Shown: positions 27,252-37,036 of the stretch, in pieces
Numbering within the stretch: position 1 is the first letter of the stretch
How the letters are laid out: every line of letters begins with the position of its first letter
Assembly: GCA_016722515.1 (NCBI GenBank)
Contig: JADKJE010000002.1
Coordinates: forward strand, 744,001 to 808,000
DNA length: 64,000 nucleotides
DNA from: Alphaproteobacteria bacterium
GTDB lineage: Bacteria > Pseudomonadota > Alphaproteobacteria > Rickettsiales > JADKJE01
Direction of reading: 5' to 3'
Translations under genes and position numbers: made by a program
Notes under the pieces: generated by a model
What the model was told of the DNA's origin: nothing
Databases searched by the model: none
What the model saw: the letters and a program-made list of their open reading frames with translations, nothing else

Positions 27252-28322
27252 TTATTCATGAAATAACGTATCTAATGGGGAATGTTTTAGACATTCTGCC
27301 AGATGGTAATAACCAAATCCATTAAGATGGGTATCGTGCATTTGGTAAACCAATCCTTTTGCTTTCGCATCCAATAGGCATTGTTTGCTGTTAAATGTCA
27401 GCAGGCCCTCTTGCTTAAACCTGGCAGAGATTTTATCAATGAATGTATACGTGCCCTCATCGATGGAAAGATGATAGTCTTTGCCATACAGGGTTTGATG
27501 TGCAGGAAAATACAGAAAGCCTACGTTGATGTGTTTCTGATGAAAGAAATTCACCAGCCTTTTGGCGCATGCGGTTTCTCTTTCAATATCTCCGTCCGCA
27601 TCCTGGCGTTGGTGCGTGAATTTGATGATCTGATTATCTGGAGCGATAAATCCATGATTGATACCATAAAACAGAGCTTTGATACGGTTTCTTAAATACC
27701 CCATTAAGAATTTATGTCCGTGCCTCAGCATCAACCAGTTTTGTTTAAACGTAGCTTTGGGAATGTAGAAGCTTTGTTCGGGAAGCTTCTCATCATAATG
27801 CGCTTCGATTTCATCGAGTTTGCTACAGTAACTCGTGGAAAAATCATCACGTTCGGTTATCGAAAACAAGATGGCATTGAAATGGTAGGTTGGGTGACGC
27901 AACAGATCAAGATCATGATTACGTGCTGCGTTATATATACTGGCATGATAGTTTTTGCACAATTGGGCGGGGAATGTTTGGCTGTCATCGGTACCTGAGC
28001 CAAACATTTGTGAGTCGCCAAATAGAAGTACGGCAGGTTTAATCTGTTGGTTTTTATCAAAGCAGGCAACACGGTTGCCATACTCGTTTACCGAAATATG
28101 ATTGGTTTGGGTATAACGTTGGATTAAATATTCACGCGCTGAGTCTCCTGATTCCGGCATGATTTGACTGCGGTCTAATTCTCCATTAAATATAAATATG
28201 GGCAGAAATTCCCAACTTCTAAAATGAAAATGCTGCGGATGAGCGATATAGAGGCTATACACAAGCGCATAAAGTGCTAGTGGCAAAAGGAAAAACAAGG
28301 AGAGGAATTGTTTAGCATTCAT
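27252..28322 (-). CDS. SGNH-type (AlgJ/AlgX-like) acetyltransferase partner of the MBOAT protein
   Basis: 356 aa with one N-terminal membrane anchor (about residues 7-28) and an extracytoplasmic domain. GDSQMFGSG carries the nucleophile Ser of an SGNH fold, and DTHLNGFG near the C-terminus gives the Asp/His pair. Such proteins receive acetyl groups from an AlgI-type MBOAT protein and place them on an exported glycan. It follows the MBOAT gene by 2 nt. No polysaccharide synthase is encoded nearby, so the glycan acceptor is unknown. Confidence 0.78.
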   Translation of the reverse strand: MNAKQFLSLFFLLPLALYALVYSLYIAHPQHFHFRSWEFLPIFIFNGELDRSQIMPESGDSAREYLIQRYTQTNHISVNEYGNRVACFDKNQQIKPAVLLFGDSQMFGSGTDDSQTFPAQLCKNYHASIYNAARNHDLDLLRHPTYHFNAILFSITERDDFSTSYCSKLDEIEAHYDEKLPEQSFYIPKATFKQNWLMLRHGHKFLMGYLRNRIKALFYGINHGFIAPDNQIIKFTHQRQDADGDIERETACAKRLVNFFHQKHINVGFLYFPAHQTLYGKDYHLSIDEGTYTFIDKISARFKQEGLLTFNSKQCLLDAKAKGLVYQMHDTHLNGFGYYHLAECLKHSPLDTLFHE

Positions 28323-28324
28323 GG

Positions 28325-29803
28325 TTAAAACTGAAAATATAAAAAGGGACTGGAACCGCCGATCTTAAGAACCGATATCCAAAATAACACAATAGCAATG
28401 AGAGCAATGGATAAGGAGAATAAGGTGTTGTGAGATTGGGTAACGGTGTGATCGGATTGGGTTTTTTCGTGTAATGAGAAGAGTTCCTGCGTATTTTTAA
28501 ACCTAAGCGCTATCACCAGTGCAATGAGAATGTAGGCAAGGATACCGGGATTGATTTGCGCGGATGTGCCGATTCCGTTGAGGCCAAGCATCCCTTTATA
28601 AATAGGCAATGCTTCGCTAACGCTGTTGGCTCTGAAAATAACCCATGTAAAGCAAACGCTTAAAAAAGTAACAGGCCAGCTCACGGTCTTTGCCACAAGG
28701 GAAAGATAGGTTCTTTCAGATCCGATGAATGTGCGCCAGGCATGATTAATGACCAAAAATAATCCATGAGCAGCCCCCCATAAAACGAAGGTCCAACTGG
28801 CGCCATGCCATAACCCTCCCAGGATCATGGTAACTAGTAAATTAACATAACGCCTGACTTTGCCTTTTTGATTACCCCCCAATGGGAAGTAAAGATAATC
28901 GCGCAGAAACGAAGACAAAGAAATATGCCAGCGCCTCCAGAAATCGATCATACTGGTAGCCTTATACGGAGAATTAAAATTAATAGGTAGATAAATACCA
29001 AACAAGAGGGATAAACCAATCGCCATGTCTGAATAGCCGGAAAAATCAAAATAAATCTGCATGGTGTACGATAATACACCTAACCATGAGACCCATAAGG
29101 TCGGGTGGAGATCGTGAGGGACTGCGTTAAATAATGTATTGGCATATTCACCTAAAGGATCGGCAACTAACATTTTTTTGGCAAGACCAATAGCGATAAT
29201 AGCTATTCCTAGAGCAATTTTATCTGCATTAACGCGATAGGTGTCGGGCTTACTAAATTGGGGCATCATTTGCAAATGGTGAAGCACCGGTCCGGCGATT
29301 AAATGCGGAAAATAGGTCACGAATACCAGGTAATGGATAAAGCTGGTTTCTCGGACCTTACCTTGATAGCAATCAACCAGGAAGGCGATTTGCGTAAAGG
29401 TAAAAAACGAAATCCCTATCGGTAAAATAAGGGTGAGTGTAGGTAGCAGATGAAGATCGGCGGCTTCCAGTAACTGGTTGGTATTTTCAATAAAGAAATG
29501 GGCGTATTTGAAAAAACCAAGCAACCCTAAATTAAGTATAAGCGCGAAGATAAGATATGATTTTCTCGCATGAGCGTTATCAGGAGAAGAGGGGCGCGCT
29601 AGTTTTAAACCAAACATATAGTTTACGATGATCGAGCCCAGCAATAACGGCAGGGCTTTAATACTCCAGAATCCATAGAAGAATAGCGAACCAAGTCCCA
29701 GCCATGCAGCAGCCCATTTAGGGTTAAAACGACCTAATACAAAAAAGCCTAACAACAAAACGGGCAAAAATCCAAATAGGAATAGATGCGAATGAAAAAG
29801 CAT
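28325..29803 (-). CDS. MBOAT-family membrane O-acyltransferase (AlgI-like)
   Basis: 492 aa with about eleven membrane helices. The MBOAT core is complete: the FWRRWHISLSSFLRDYLYFPLGG block and the catalytic His in LGGLWHGASWTF. The ATG at 29803 is preferred over the TTG at 29809. The enzyme moves acetyl from cytoplasmic donors across the membrane. It is in a two-gene operon with the SGNH protein downstream, the usual transporter/transferase pairing. Confidence 0.88.
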   Translation of the reverse strand: MLFHSHLFLFGFLPVLLLGFFVLGRFNPKWAAAWLGLGSLFFYGFWSIKALPLLLGSIIVNYMFGLKLARPSSPDNAHARKSYLIFALILNLGLLGFFKYAHFFIENTNQLLEAADLHLLPTLTLILPIGISFFTFTQIAFLVDCYQGKVRETSFIHYLVFVTYFPHLIAGPVLHHLQMMPQFSKPDTYRVNADKIALGIAIIAIGLAKKMLVADPLGEYANTLFNAVPHDLHPTLWVSWLGVLSYTMQIYFDFSGYSDMAIGLSLLFGIYLPINFNSPYKATSMIDFWRRWHISLSSFLRDYLYFPLGGNQKGKVRRYVNLLVTMILGGLWHGASWTFVLWGAAHGLFLVINHAWRTFIGSERTYLSLVAKTVSWPVTFLSVCFTWVIFRANSVSEALPIYKGMLGLNGIGTSAQINPGILAYILIALVIALRFKNTQELFSLHEKTQSDHTVTQSHNTLFSLSIALIAIVLFWISVLKIGGSSPFLYFQF

Positions 29804-30001
29804 AAACAAACTCAGCCTTAACGAGGTAAAGGATTACAACGAAAAGGAGGATAATTAAATGTTGGTTTATTAGCAAGCAGGATATCATGACACTTATGAA
29901 GAAAGGCCCGCGGCATTTATTTCCTAAAACTATCAGATACACTCACACATGAGGAATAAACACATAAAGAATAAAAATACATAAACATAAGGAGATAAGT
30001 T

Positions 30002-30112
30002 ATGAAACTCCTTTGTACGGCCCAACAAATGTGCCCATATTCTAAAGCATCACGCAGAAATATTGATGTAACACACAAGGCTAATCAACAGCCAACATCG
30101 TCTGGATATTAA
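30002..30112 (+). CDS. putative 36-aa small protein
   Basis: A short frame with a near-perfect ribosome site (AAGGAGAT, 5 nt spacing). The product is hydrophilic, with two Cys (LLCTAQQMCPYS) and a basic middle. Its stop overlaps the end of the convergent esterase gene. It is too short for family assignment. The signal sequence is absent, and the case for translation rests on the ribosome site alone. Confidence 0.4.
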   Translation: MKLLCTAQQMCPYSKASRRNIDVTHKANQQPTSSGY

Positions 30113-30978
30113 CGGTTGGTGTGATTGTTCTGCCCTTCAATAAACGCAATGATATCATCAAGCACCGGTGCTTTTTTATGAAACCCATGGGCTAAAGCCA
30201 GTATAATGCCTTTGTGTGTAACGCCCGGATAAACATGAGTGCTAACGGGGTTATGGTATTGGCGTAGTTTGGTGGTTAAGTTGAGGGTGTTTTTAGGGAG
30301 AACATCACGGTCGGCATCGCCAGTGAGCAGTAACATTGGTGGGGTGTTTGGACCAACAAACGTAATGGGTTGAGTGTTGGTATCGGTTACTTTGCTAAAC
30401 AGTGCTTTTACGTTAGGATCGACAAAAGGCAAAAAATCATAAGGACCAGCCAGTCCGATCATGCCTTTAATCCATGAGCGCTCGCCTCCAGCAGCCTTGA
30501 TATACTGTTCATTGACGCTCAGCATGGCGGCAATGTGTCCTCCTGCTGAATGTCCCATGATAAATAATTGATCGGGATTGCCCCCATATTCCTTAATATG
30601 ATGATGTAACCATACAAAGGCTTGAGCGCCATCTTCGACAAAGTCAGGAAAATAATATTCAGGAAAAAGCCGGTAATCAGCTATCACGGTGATGTAACCT
30701 TTGCTGGCAAGCGATTGCGCAACAAAAAGATACTGATCTTTGCTGCCATGTTGCCATGATCCACCGTAGAAAAACAAGATGACAGCTTTAGAGGCAGCCT
30801 GCTGTTGAGGAATATAAATATCCAGCATCTGGCGGGACTTGTTTCCGTAAGCAATATTCTGTTTTAATGTATAACCAGAATGCGGTATTACAGCATTTAA
30901 AAGGGTGGTCCCGTCACAGCTACTTAGGACACATAACAGGGTGATCGAAACGAAAAGATGTTTTAAATAGAGATACAT
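30109..30978 (-). CDS. alpha/beta-hydrolase esterase, predicted lipoprotein
   Basis: 289 aa from the ATG at 30978, chosen because it opens a lipoprotein signal with lipobox LSSC (the frame runs further upstream over another gene). The oxyanion segment FFYGGSW stands for the usual HGGxW, the nucleophile elbow is GHSAGG, the acid is in GDADRDV and the base in THKG. This is the BD-FAE/Aes-type carboxylesterase group. It sits downstream of a small membrane protein on the same strand with 68 nt between. Substrate unknown. Confidence 0.8.
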   Translation of the reverse strand: MYLYLKHLFVSITLLCVLSSCDGTTLLNAVIPHSGYTLKQNIAYGNKSRQMLDIYIPQQQAASKAVILFFYGGSWQHGSKDQYLFVAQSLASKGYITVIADYRLFPEYYFPDFVEDGAQAFVWLHHHIKEYGGNPDQLFIMGHSAGGHIAAMLSVNEQYIKAAGGERSWIKGMIGLAGPYDFLPFVDPNVKALFSKVTDTNTQPITFVGPNTPPMLLLTGDADRDVLPKNTLNLTTKLRQYHNPVSTHVYPGVTHKGIILALAHGFHKKAPVLDDIIAFIEGQNNHTNR

Positions 30979-31046
30979 AAGGGAATGTCCAGATTGAGTT
31001 AATGAACAGATCATCCTACAGTTATAGGAGTTATAGGTAACTGGTC

Positions 31047-31340
31047 TTACCTTTTCACAATCGATATAATCATTCCTAAAACACCTGGTACCAAAAAGGC
31101 AAGCCCAGGTACTGCAAAGAACATAGCGCCGATCCAGGGCCACCCTAATATGTCAGTGGCTCCAAAAAAAGCAGCAACGGTGATAGGAAGGGTAAACCGT
31201 ACTAACAGGCATAAGCATATGGCTCCAACGGCCCAGATAGGCCCGATGTAATGGTTCATCTCCAAATAGCCGACATACATTTGAGCCACGCCCAAAATGA
31301 CAAAGAAAATAGAAATAATGAGTCTAAAAAGAAAAGTCAT
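31047..31340 (-). CDS. small inner-membrane protein
   Basis: 97 aa, almost entirely hydrophobic, with about three helices (residues 5-25, 32-58, 65-95). No charged catalytic motif or recognised family. It is upstream of the esterase gene and downstream of the Kef-type antiporter is on the same strand, so it may belong to a loose transcription unit. Confidence 0.65.
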   Translation of the reverse strand: MTFLFRLIISIFFVILGVAQMYVGYLEMNHYIGPIWAVGAICLCLLVRFTLPITVAAFFGATDILGWPWIGAMFFAVPGLAFLVPGVLGMIISIVKR

Positions 31341-31433
31341 AGCCTGTTTATGGATTGGATGAAGGTGGGTTAATCATAACAAGAACTTTAAAACGTACAA
31401 GGGCTGAGATTCGTTTTTAAGGATTCAGCGTAT

Positions 31434-33257
31434 TTAATTAGGAACCGCAAGCGGCTCGTCTTGGCGTGTGTCATCATGTAAAATACGCTCCAATTCTCCC
31501 CGTGCCTGGCGAGCAAAACTAATGAGTTCGGGTTCTTTTTCAATAAAGGCAAAAGACGTATAAAGGGTTTTTTCGTCATGTTCCATAAATTGCTGGGCTT
31601 TCTGGCGCATCAAGGCCGCATCTGCACCGAGCCATATCATGACTTCTTGAGCCATGGTCAGTGACGAATCAAATATTTCGCGGCGAAAATAATCGACCCC
31701 TGCTTTATGCAATTCATACGCATGGCGCCGGTTACGGGCACGGGCAAAGATTTTTAAGTTAGGGAACTGCTCTTTAGCTAATCGCACGATCTGCAGGCAT
31801 TGATCGGCATCATCAACAGCCACAACCAGTAATTTGGCCCTGGCTGCACCGGCATTGATCAACAAATCTAAACGGGTGGCATCGCCAAAATAACCGCGAT
31901 GACCAAATTTGCGCAATAATTCGATCTGGTCAGGGTCTTTTTCCAATACGGTGGTCTTGATACCTTGGGCATTCAGGAAACGTCCTATAATTTGGCCAAA
32001 CCGGCCAAAGCCAGCAATGATAACCGGATTATCTTTTTCGTTGATGGTATCATATTGCCGTGAAGGTAATACGCTCATAAACTGTGGAATAACCAACCTG
32101 TCATTGAGTATCATCAAGAAGGGAGTCAGCGCCATCGAAAGAGCGACGCAGAGGGTCAGGAATGCAGATTGTTCCTGACTCAGGATATTCAAACCTCCCG
32201 CATATTGAAACAAAACAAAAGCAAACTCACCACCTTGAGAGAGGGCGATAGCAAACAGCGCATGTTGACCATCGCGCAGGCCAAAGAAGGTTCCTAATCC
32301 CAAAAGCAAACCTGTTTTAAGAACCATGAGCCCCACGACAGCACCCAAAATTGGTACAGGATGTGCCGTCAATAAAGCAAAATCAATACTCATGCCAACC
32401 GATATAAAAAACAACCCCAGTAATAATCCTTTGAAGGGTTGAATATCGCCTTCCAATGTATGACGATATTCAGAATTGGCAAGTACTACTCCGGCAACAA
32501 AGGCGCCAAGGGCCGGTGATACACCCACTAACTGCATTAACAGTGTAATACCGACGATGAGGGCTAACGATGTTGCGGTAAATAATTCACGCAGATTGGT
32601 TTTGGCTATAAAATAAAACAAGTGACGTGATAAATAACGACCACAAATAATGATGGCAGCAATGGTTGCGGCGATGATGAGCGTGCGTAGCCAGCCAGGA
32701 AAATCAGAAATCATCGTGTGCTGGGTAACAGGTGTTTGCGATGTACCAACAAGCAACGGCAGAATAATCAGGATGGGAATGACGGCAATATCTTGAAACA
32801 GTAACACAGCAAAGGAAGATTCTCCGGAGGCTGTTTGTAATAACCCTTTTTCTTCAAGCATTTGCAAAACCAGGGCCGTGGAAGAAAGTGAGAGCGCCAT
32901 ACCACAGGCTAAGCTTATCTGCCACGAATATCCAAGCATTATGCCAATAGCGGTAAATACGGCACTGGTAAGGGTTACCTGTAATCCTCCAAGGCCAATA
33001 ATGGCCTTACGCAATTTCCATAACATGGGAGGTTCTAACTCTAGTCCGATTAAAAAGAGCATCATCACCACACCGAATTCGGCAAAGTGCATAACCTGTT
33101 GTGCATTATGGATAAAGCCAATCCCAAAGGGGCCAATGAGCACACCAGCCGCCAGATAACCAAGTACAGATCCTAACTTAAAACGCCCGGCAATAGGGAC
33201 CACCGCACAGGCTGCCGCCAGGAAAATAAAGATATTAAGTAAAGCGCTGCTATCCAT
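31434..33257 (-). CDS. CPA2 monovalent cation:proton antiporter (KefB/KefC-like) with RCK domain
   Basis: 607 aa. About twelve helices in residues 1-385 form a Na+/H+-exchanger fold; the inner-cavity region GVVLANSEYRH and the Kef-type FISVGM segment are clear. A TrkA-N/RCK domain follows, with the Rossmann motif GFGRFGQIIGRFL (about residues 413-425). The remaining ~80 residues are a soluble tail. Family members protect against electrophiles by K+ efflux and acidification; no KefF/KefG flavoprotein is next to it. Confidence 0.88.
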   Translation of the reverse strand: MDSSALLNIFIFLAAACAVVPIAGRFKLGSVLGYLAAGVLIGPFGIGFIHNAQQVMHFAEFGVVMMLFLIGLELEPPMLWKLRKAIIGLGGLQVTLTSAVFTAIGIMLGYSWQISLACGMALSLSSTALVLQMLEEKGLLQTASGESSFAVLLFQDIAVIPILIILPLLVGTSQTPVTQHTMISDFPGWLRTLIIAATIAAIIICGRYLSRHLFYFIAKTNLRELFTATSLALIVGITLLMQLVGVSPALGAFVAGVVLANSEYRHTLEGDIQPFKGLLLGLFFISVGMSIDFALLTAHPVPILGAVVGLMVLKTGLLLGLGTFFGLRDGQHALFAIALSQGGEFAFVLFQYAGGLNILSQEQSAFLTLCVALSMALTPFLMILNDRLVIPQFMSVLPSRQYDTINEKDNPVIIAGFGRFGQIIGRFLNAQGIKTTVLEKDPDQIELLRKFGHRGYFGDATRLDLLINAGAARAKLLVVAVDDADQCLQIVRLAKEQFPNLKIFARARNRRHAYELHKAGVDYFRREIFDSSLTMAQEVMIWLGADAALMRQKAQQFMEHDEKTLYTSFAFIEKEPELISFARQARGELERILHDDTRQDEPLAVPN

Positions 33258-33370
33258 AAAAGGGCAATATACGGTGGTTCACAAGATATGACACACTGAG
33301 TATAAGTCGCTCAGGAGTAATTGTCTTTATTCTTTTTATTGCCGGCATTGATTGCAGACGATGGCATTGA

Positions 33371-33408
33371 TGATCCTTAACGGCAAAACGGTAAGCCGTT
33401 AAGGATCA
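33371..33408. terminator. 14-bp perfect stem-loop downstream of the 330-aa gene
   Basis: TGATCCTTAACGGC and its exact complement flank a 10-nt loop, 8 nt beyond the stop of the minus-strand gene at 33416. There is no T-run, so it may protect an mRNA end or be rho-assisted rather than a classical terminator. Confidence 0.5.
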
Positions 33409-33415
33409 TGATATA

Positions 33416-34408
33416 TTAACCTACAGACATAAAACGCTGACCGGCTTCGCTAACTGCCGAAGAAGGCATACAACGTGAAGTATGGCTGGAAGCTTGTTTT
33501 AAGATAGGCGGCAATTTCTTTAATTGAGCCAGCATCATATCATCAGGATCTTGCCATGTTTTTCCGTTTTGTTTTGACGGAGAAAGAGCATTGATGGATT
33601 TTTCGACAAATTGAGCTGCTTCAGGTGTGTTTAGTCTTTTAGTTAGCTCAAGCGTTCCTAAATATGTAGCTGCTCCAAAAGCACACATACCAAAGCGAGC
33701 CGGCAATGTTCGTTTTATACGTAACATGAGTGCTTCAGGATCCTTTTTGAATCCTTCATACACATCCCTGTAACTTTTTCCGGTTTGTATTTCTGATGTT
33801 GCAATCGAAGGAAGCAGATTGACGATCGTATCAATGCTGGCGATAACGCCAGTTTTCTTTATCTGATCGGACCATGTGCCATTTTGTGGGAAAAGTTTAT
33901 CATAAAGGAGTGCTGATCCAAGAAAGACAATACTTTGAGTGCCAACCAAAGGAAGGCTTTTAAAACCGCCTTCGGCAACACCTCTAAAGGTTATTGGAGT
34001 ATTACTGTTGGTTGAGAGCGATTTTTGCAGCAAATATGTACCAAAGAAAGCATTAACGGGGATTTCGGTTGCGAGTAGACGTGGAAGATTATCGGAATTT
34101 GCAACTCGCGCTGCTTGTCGAGCAAGGAATCGTAATAAAAATCCAGACATTCCAGGCCAAATTTTAGCATTCAGTCCTAAAAAGGATGGTATTGGGGCAC
34201 CTTTTGATGCTAAACCGGTTAGTGTATCAAGGCCTTTAGCCGGATAAAAAGTAAATAGGGTTGATAGAACTGTTGCCTGTAGTTTTGCAGAGGAATTATG
34301 CACAAAAGGCTCCGGAACATTAGAAACTGTTTGTACTAATGCTTGTGGTGGTGAATTGATCTCAGCAATAGGAACGAGACCAGCTGTTGGACTAGGATTT
34401 TTAGACAT
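33416..34408 (-). CDS. hypothetical 330-aa protein, no recognised family
   Basis: Ribosome site AAGGAG lies 6-7 nt before the ATG. The N-terminal 45 residues are Pro/Ser/Ala-rich and likely unstructured. The middle (about residues 50-270) has several moderately hydrophobic segments separated by basic loops. A spaced pattern of TLFTFYPAKGLDTL, LATEIPVNAFFGTYL and VIASIDTIVNLLPS loosely suggests three repeated helix pairs, faintly like mitochondrial-carrier architecture, but the PxD/ExxK/R signature is not properly met. No export signal. It is an orphan next to a gene-decay zone; a host-directed role is possible but unproven. Confidence 0.6.
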   Translation of the reverse strand: MSKNPSPTAGLVPIAEINSPPQALVQTVSNVPEPFVHNSSAKLQATVLSTLFTFYPAKGLDTLTGLASKGAPIPSFLGLNAKIWPGMSGFLLRFLARQAARVANSDNLPRLLATEIPVNAFFGTYLLQKSLSTNSNTPITFRGVAEGGFKSLPLVGTQSIVFLGSALLYDKLFPQNGTWSDQIKKTGVIASIDTIVNLLPSIATSEIQTGKSYRDVYEGFKKDPEALMLRIKRTLPARFGMCAFGAATYLGTLELTKRLNTPEAAQFVEKSINALSPSKQNGKTWQDPDDMMLAQLKKLPPILKQASSHTSRCMPSSAVSEAGQRFMSVG

Positions 34409-34700
34409 ATATTCTCCTTACACAGGTTAGGCCATTGCTAGAGGTTCCTAATGCTAGAATCACTCCAACAGTATTCATGTATTATATATTATTAATGCTG
34501 TATATTTATGAATGTATTATATGTAAAATTTTATTTTACATTATTTTAAGGAGGGGAGGGGCACATTCAAGTTTGAAGTGCAACACCCTGACATTGTTTA
34601 GGAATGCCTTATTGGGGGGACTATCCAATTGAGTATTTTTCGAGGTTTAGGGTATGCTATGTCCTATATATGACGAAATAGATCATTTTTAGGACGCGGT

Positions 34701-34935
34701 ATGTTTATTGAGTCTCTTGACAAATTGCGATCCAGCGGAAAGAGATATTTCATCTCTGAGGAGATCATACAGGATCTGCCCCTTGCTGGTGATGCTGCAC
34801 GAGCAGGTTTATCGACTAAAAAGAGATGGAAAGCTGATGAGTCCAATCAGTGGATTATACGTATTATTTTTCTTCTCTGATCAAGACATAGCCACGGTTT
34901 TCAACCGTATCAAAGGTTCGCATAGCAGCCATTAA
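34701..34935 (+). pseudogene. frameshifted AbiEi-type antitoxin N-terminal domain
   Basis: The frame from ATG 34701 reads FIESLDKLRSSGKRYFISEE, then DLPLAGDAARAGLS, and breaks into a stop at 34880. The neighbouring frame continues the same domain as RLKRDGKLMSPISGLYVL. Joined, they match the winged-helix start of type IV AbiEi antitoxins (ARAxLxRLxKxGxLxxxxxGxYV). The break is at about 34812-34822. No toxin gene (AbiEii nucleotidyltransferase) remains downstream. Confidence 0.65.
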
Positions 34936-35218
34936 CTGATTGCTTTCGACCCATACCCATTGGGCGGTATTGGGTTAACATCCATAATTAAAAATGAATC
35001 AGATGTTTCATCATACGCACCCAACGGAGAAATATGCACCAGCAGAATATAAAGAAGGGGGGCTTGATGGTTGTGAAGTGGGATTGGGAGCATGTGCCTT
35101 TTAAATAGATGTGCGCGATCGGTTAGAAAAATAAAATTGAAGTATCAATGGTTCTAAAATCTATGCTAGAATCGGGAGAGTATTTCCCTCTATAGAAATT
35201 AAACCGTAACCGACGTTG

Positions 35219-37036
35219 ATGATTGGTATGACAACAACATTGCCTAATACCCTGGCTTCTGGGCCACCCAAACATTTAATGCCTTTTTTGTGGCATTTCA
35301 TTATGCTGCAGCGCCCTTGGTTTATATTGCTGTTATTGGCTCATTTAGGATGGGCGGTAGATTGGACCATAATGCCATACTTGTTTCAACGCTTTGTGGG
35401 GGCGGTGATCCATTATGATGGTGACCGAATGGCGGCATGGGGTGCCTTTGCTGCACCAGCGTTGACGGTACTTGGGTTCTGGTTGACCGTAGAAATATTG
35501 TACAGGAGTAGTGATTTCCTCGCTTCTCGTACCTATCCTCGGTTTGAAGCCACTATACGTATGGCGATGGTAGAGTATATGCGCCATCATTCCTATACGT
35601 TCTTTGCGAATCATTTGTCTGGAGATTTATCCAGTAAGATTGATGATATCACCGAGGCATCCACGCGTATTATGCAGCTATTGATTACCTTGTTTATTCC
35701 TGCTGCTGTGGGAGTAACCATTGCTACGATTATGTTTTCACGCTTGCACCCGTTATTTGGTATCGTTGCCTGTGGTTGGTTTTGCCTCCATTTGGGAATT
35801 TGCCTGATTTTTGCTAAGGCCTGTAACCGTTTATCGGTTGAGCATTCAGCCAGTAAAAACAAAATCAATGGACAGATTGTCGATAGTTTTGCCAATATCA
35901 CGGCGGTTAAATTATTTGCCCGCATGGGGTGGGAATGGCAGCATATCAAGGTTTCACAACAACAGGAACAGGCTAAGCATCACCGGGTGCTTGATATGGT
36001 TTTTAAAATTCGTCTTATTTTGGGTGTCTGTTGTTATTCCTTTATGGGAGTCGGGATGATGATGCTCATGATAAGCCAATGGCAAAAAAATCATATCACG
36101 GGTGTTGAATTTGGTTATATTTTCTATGCATCTTGGGGGATCTGTGTTATGGCATGGATTTCTGGCATTGAACTACCTAATTTCTTTAAAGAAATCGGGA
36201 AATGCCAGCAAGCGCTAATCCCCATTCAAAAAGCACATGACGTGACAGATAGTGAAGGTGCTCAAAGGTTGCACGTATCAAAGGGAGATATCCTCTTTGA
36301 TAATGTAACGTTTCATTATCAACGCAACCACAACCTGTTTGAGAATAAACATGTGCATATTAGCGCAGGCAGTAAAGTGGGCCTGGTTGGCTTTTCAGGT
36401 TCAGGTAAAACCACGTTTGTTAACTTGATACTGCGGTTTTTTGATGTTGAAGCAGGACGCATTTTAATCGATGGGCAGGATATTGCATTCGTAACACAAG
36501 AATCACTGCATGAAGCCATTGCCATGATTCCGCAGGATACATCACTGTTTCATCGTTCGCTGATGGATAATATTCGCTATGGTAATATTGATGCTACAGA
36601 TGAAGAAGTCATCATCGCTTCCAAACGGGCACATTGCCACGAATTTATCAGTCAACTGCCTCAAGGCTATGATTCAGAAGTGGGCGAGCGGGGAGTCAAG
36701 CTTTCGGGAGGGCAACGTCAACGTATTGCTATTGCGCGTGCCATGCTTAAAAATGCACCTATCCTGATTTTGGATGAAGCCACTTCGGCACTGGATTCAG
36801 TTACAGAAAAACATATCCAGGAAGGGTTGCACTCCCTGATGCAGGGGCGCACGACCATCGTGATTGCGCATCGGTTATCGACCCTTTCGGAAATGGATCG
36901 CATATTGGTATTTGACAAAGGCCATGTGATCGAAGATGGCACACATGAACAATTACTAAAAATAAACGGCCATTACGCCAGGATGTGGCACATGCAGGCA
37001 GGCGGATTTTTACCAGAGATACCTCATGTTACGTAA
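35219..37036 (+). CDS. ABC exporter with fused membrane and ATPase domains (MsbA-like)
   Basis: 605 aa. Six membrane helices in residues ~25-330 are followed by an ATPase with Walker A GFSGSGKTT (about 394-402), a Q-loop (MIPQDTSLF), signature LSGGQRQR, Walker B ILILDEATSALD and the H-loop IAHRL. It should act as a homodimer exporting a hydrophobic compound; the cargo is unclear. ATG at 35219 chosen (TTG at 35216 is adjacent, ATG at 35228 possible); none has a strong ribosome site. The following membrane-protein gene may be coupled through a 30-codon frame at 37026. Confidence 0.88.
   Translation: MIGMTTTLPNTLASGPPKHLMPFLWHFIMLQRPWFILLLLAHLGWAVDWTIMPYLFQRFVGAVIHYDGDRMAAWGAFAAPALTVLGFWLTVEILYRSSDFLASRTYPRFEATIRMAMVEYMRHHSYTFFANHLSGDLSSKIDDITEASTRIMQLLITLFIPAAVGVTIATIMFSRLHPLFGIVACGWFCLHLGICLIFAKACNRLSVEHSASKNKINGQIVDSFANITAVKLFARMGWEWQHIKVSQQQEQAKHHRVLDMVFKIRLILGVCCYSFMGVGMMMLMISQWQKNHITGVEFGYIFYASWGICVMAWISGIELPNFFKEIGKCQQALIPIQKAHDVTDSEGAQRLHVSKGDILFDNVTFHYQRNHNLFENKHVHISAGSKVGLVGFSGSGKTTFVNLILRFFDVEAGRILIDGQDIAFVTQESLHEAIAMIPQDTSLFHRSLMDNIRYGNIDATDEEVIIASKRAHCHEFISQLPQGYDSEVGERGVKLSGGQRQRIAIARAMLKNAPILILDEATSALDSVTEKHIQEGLHSLMQGRTTIVIAHRLSTLSEMDRILVFDKGHVIEDGTHEQLLKINGHYARMWHMQAGGFLPEIPHVT

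Noticed and set aside
29724..29942. 72-codon hydrophobic frame on the minus strand
   Set aside because: Overlaps the start of the MBOAT gene by about 80 nt in another frame and has no ribosome site.
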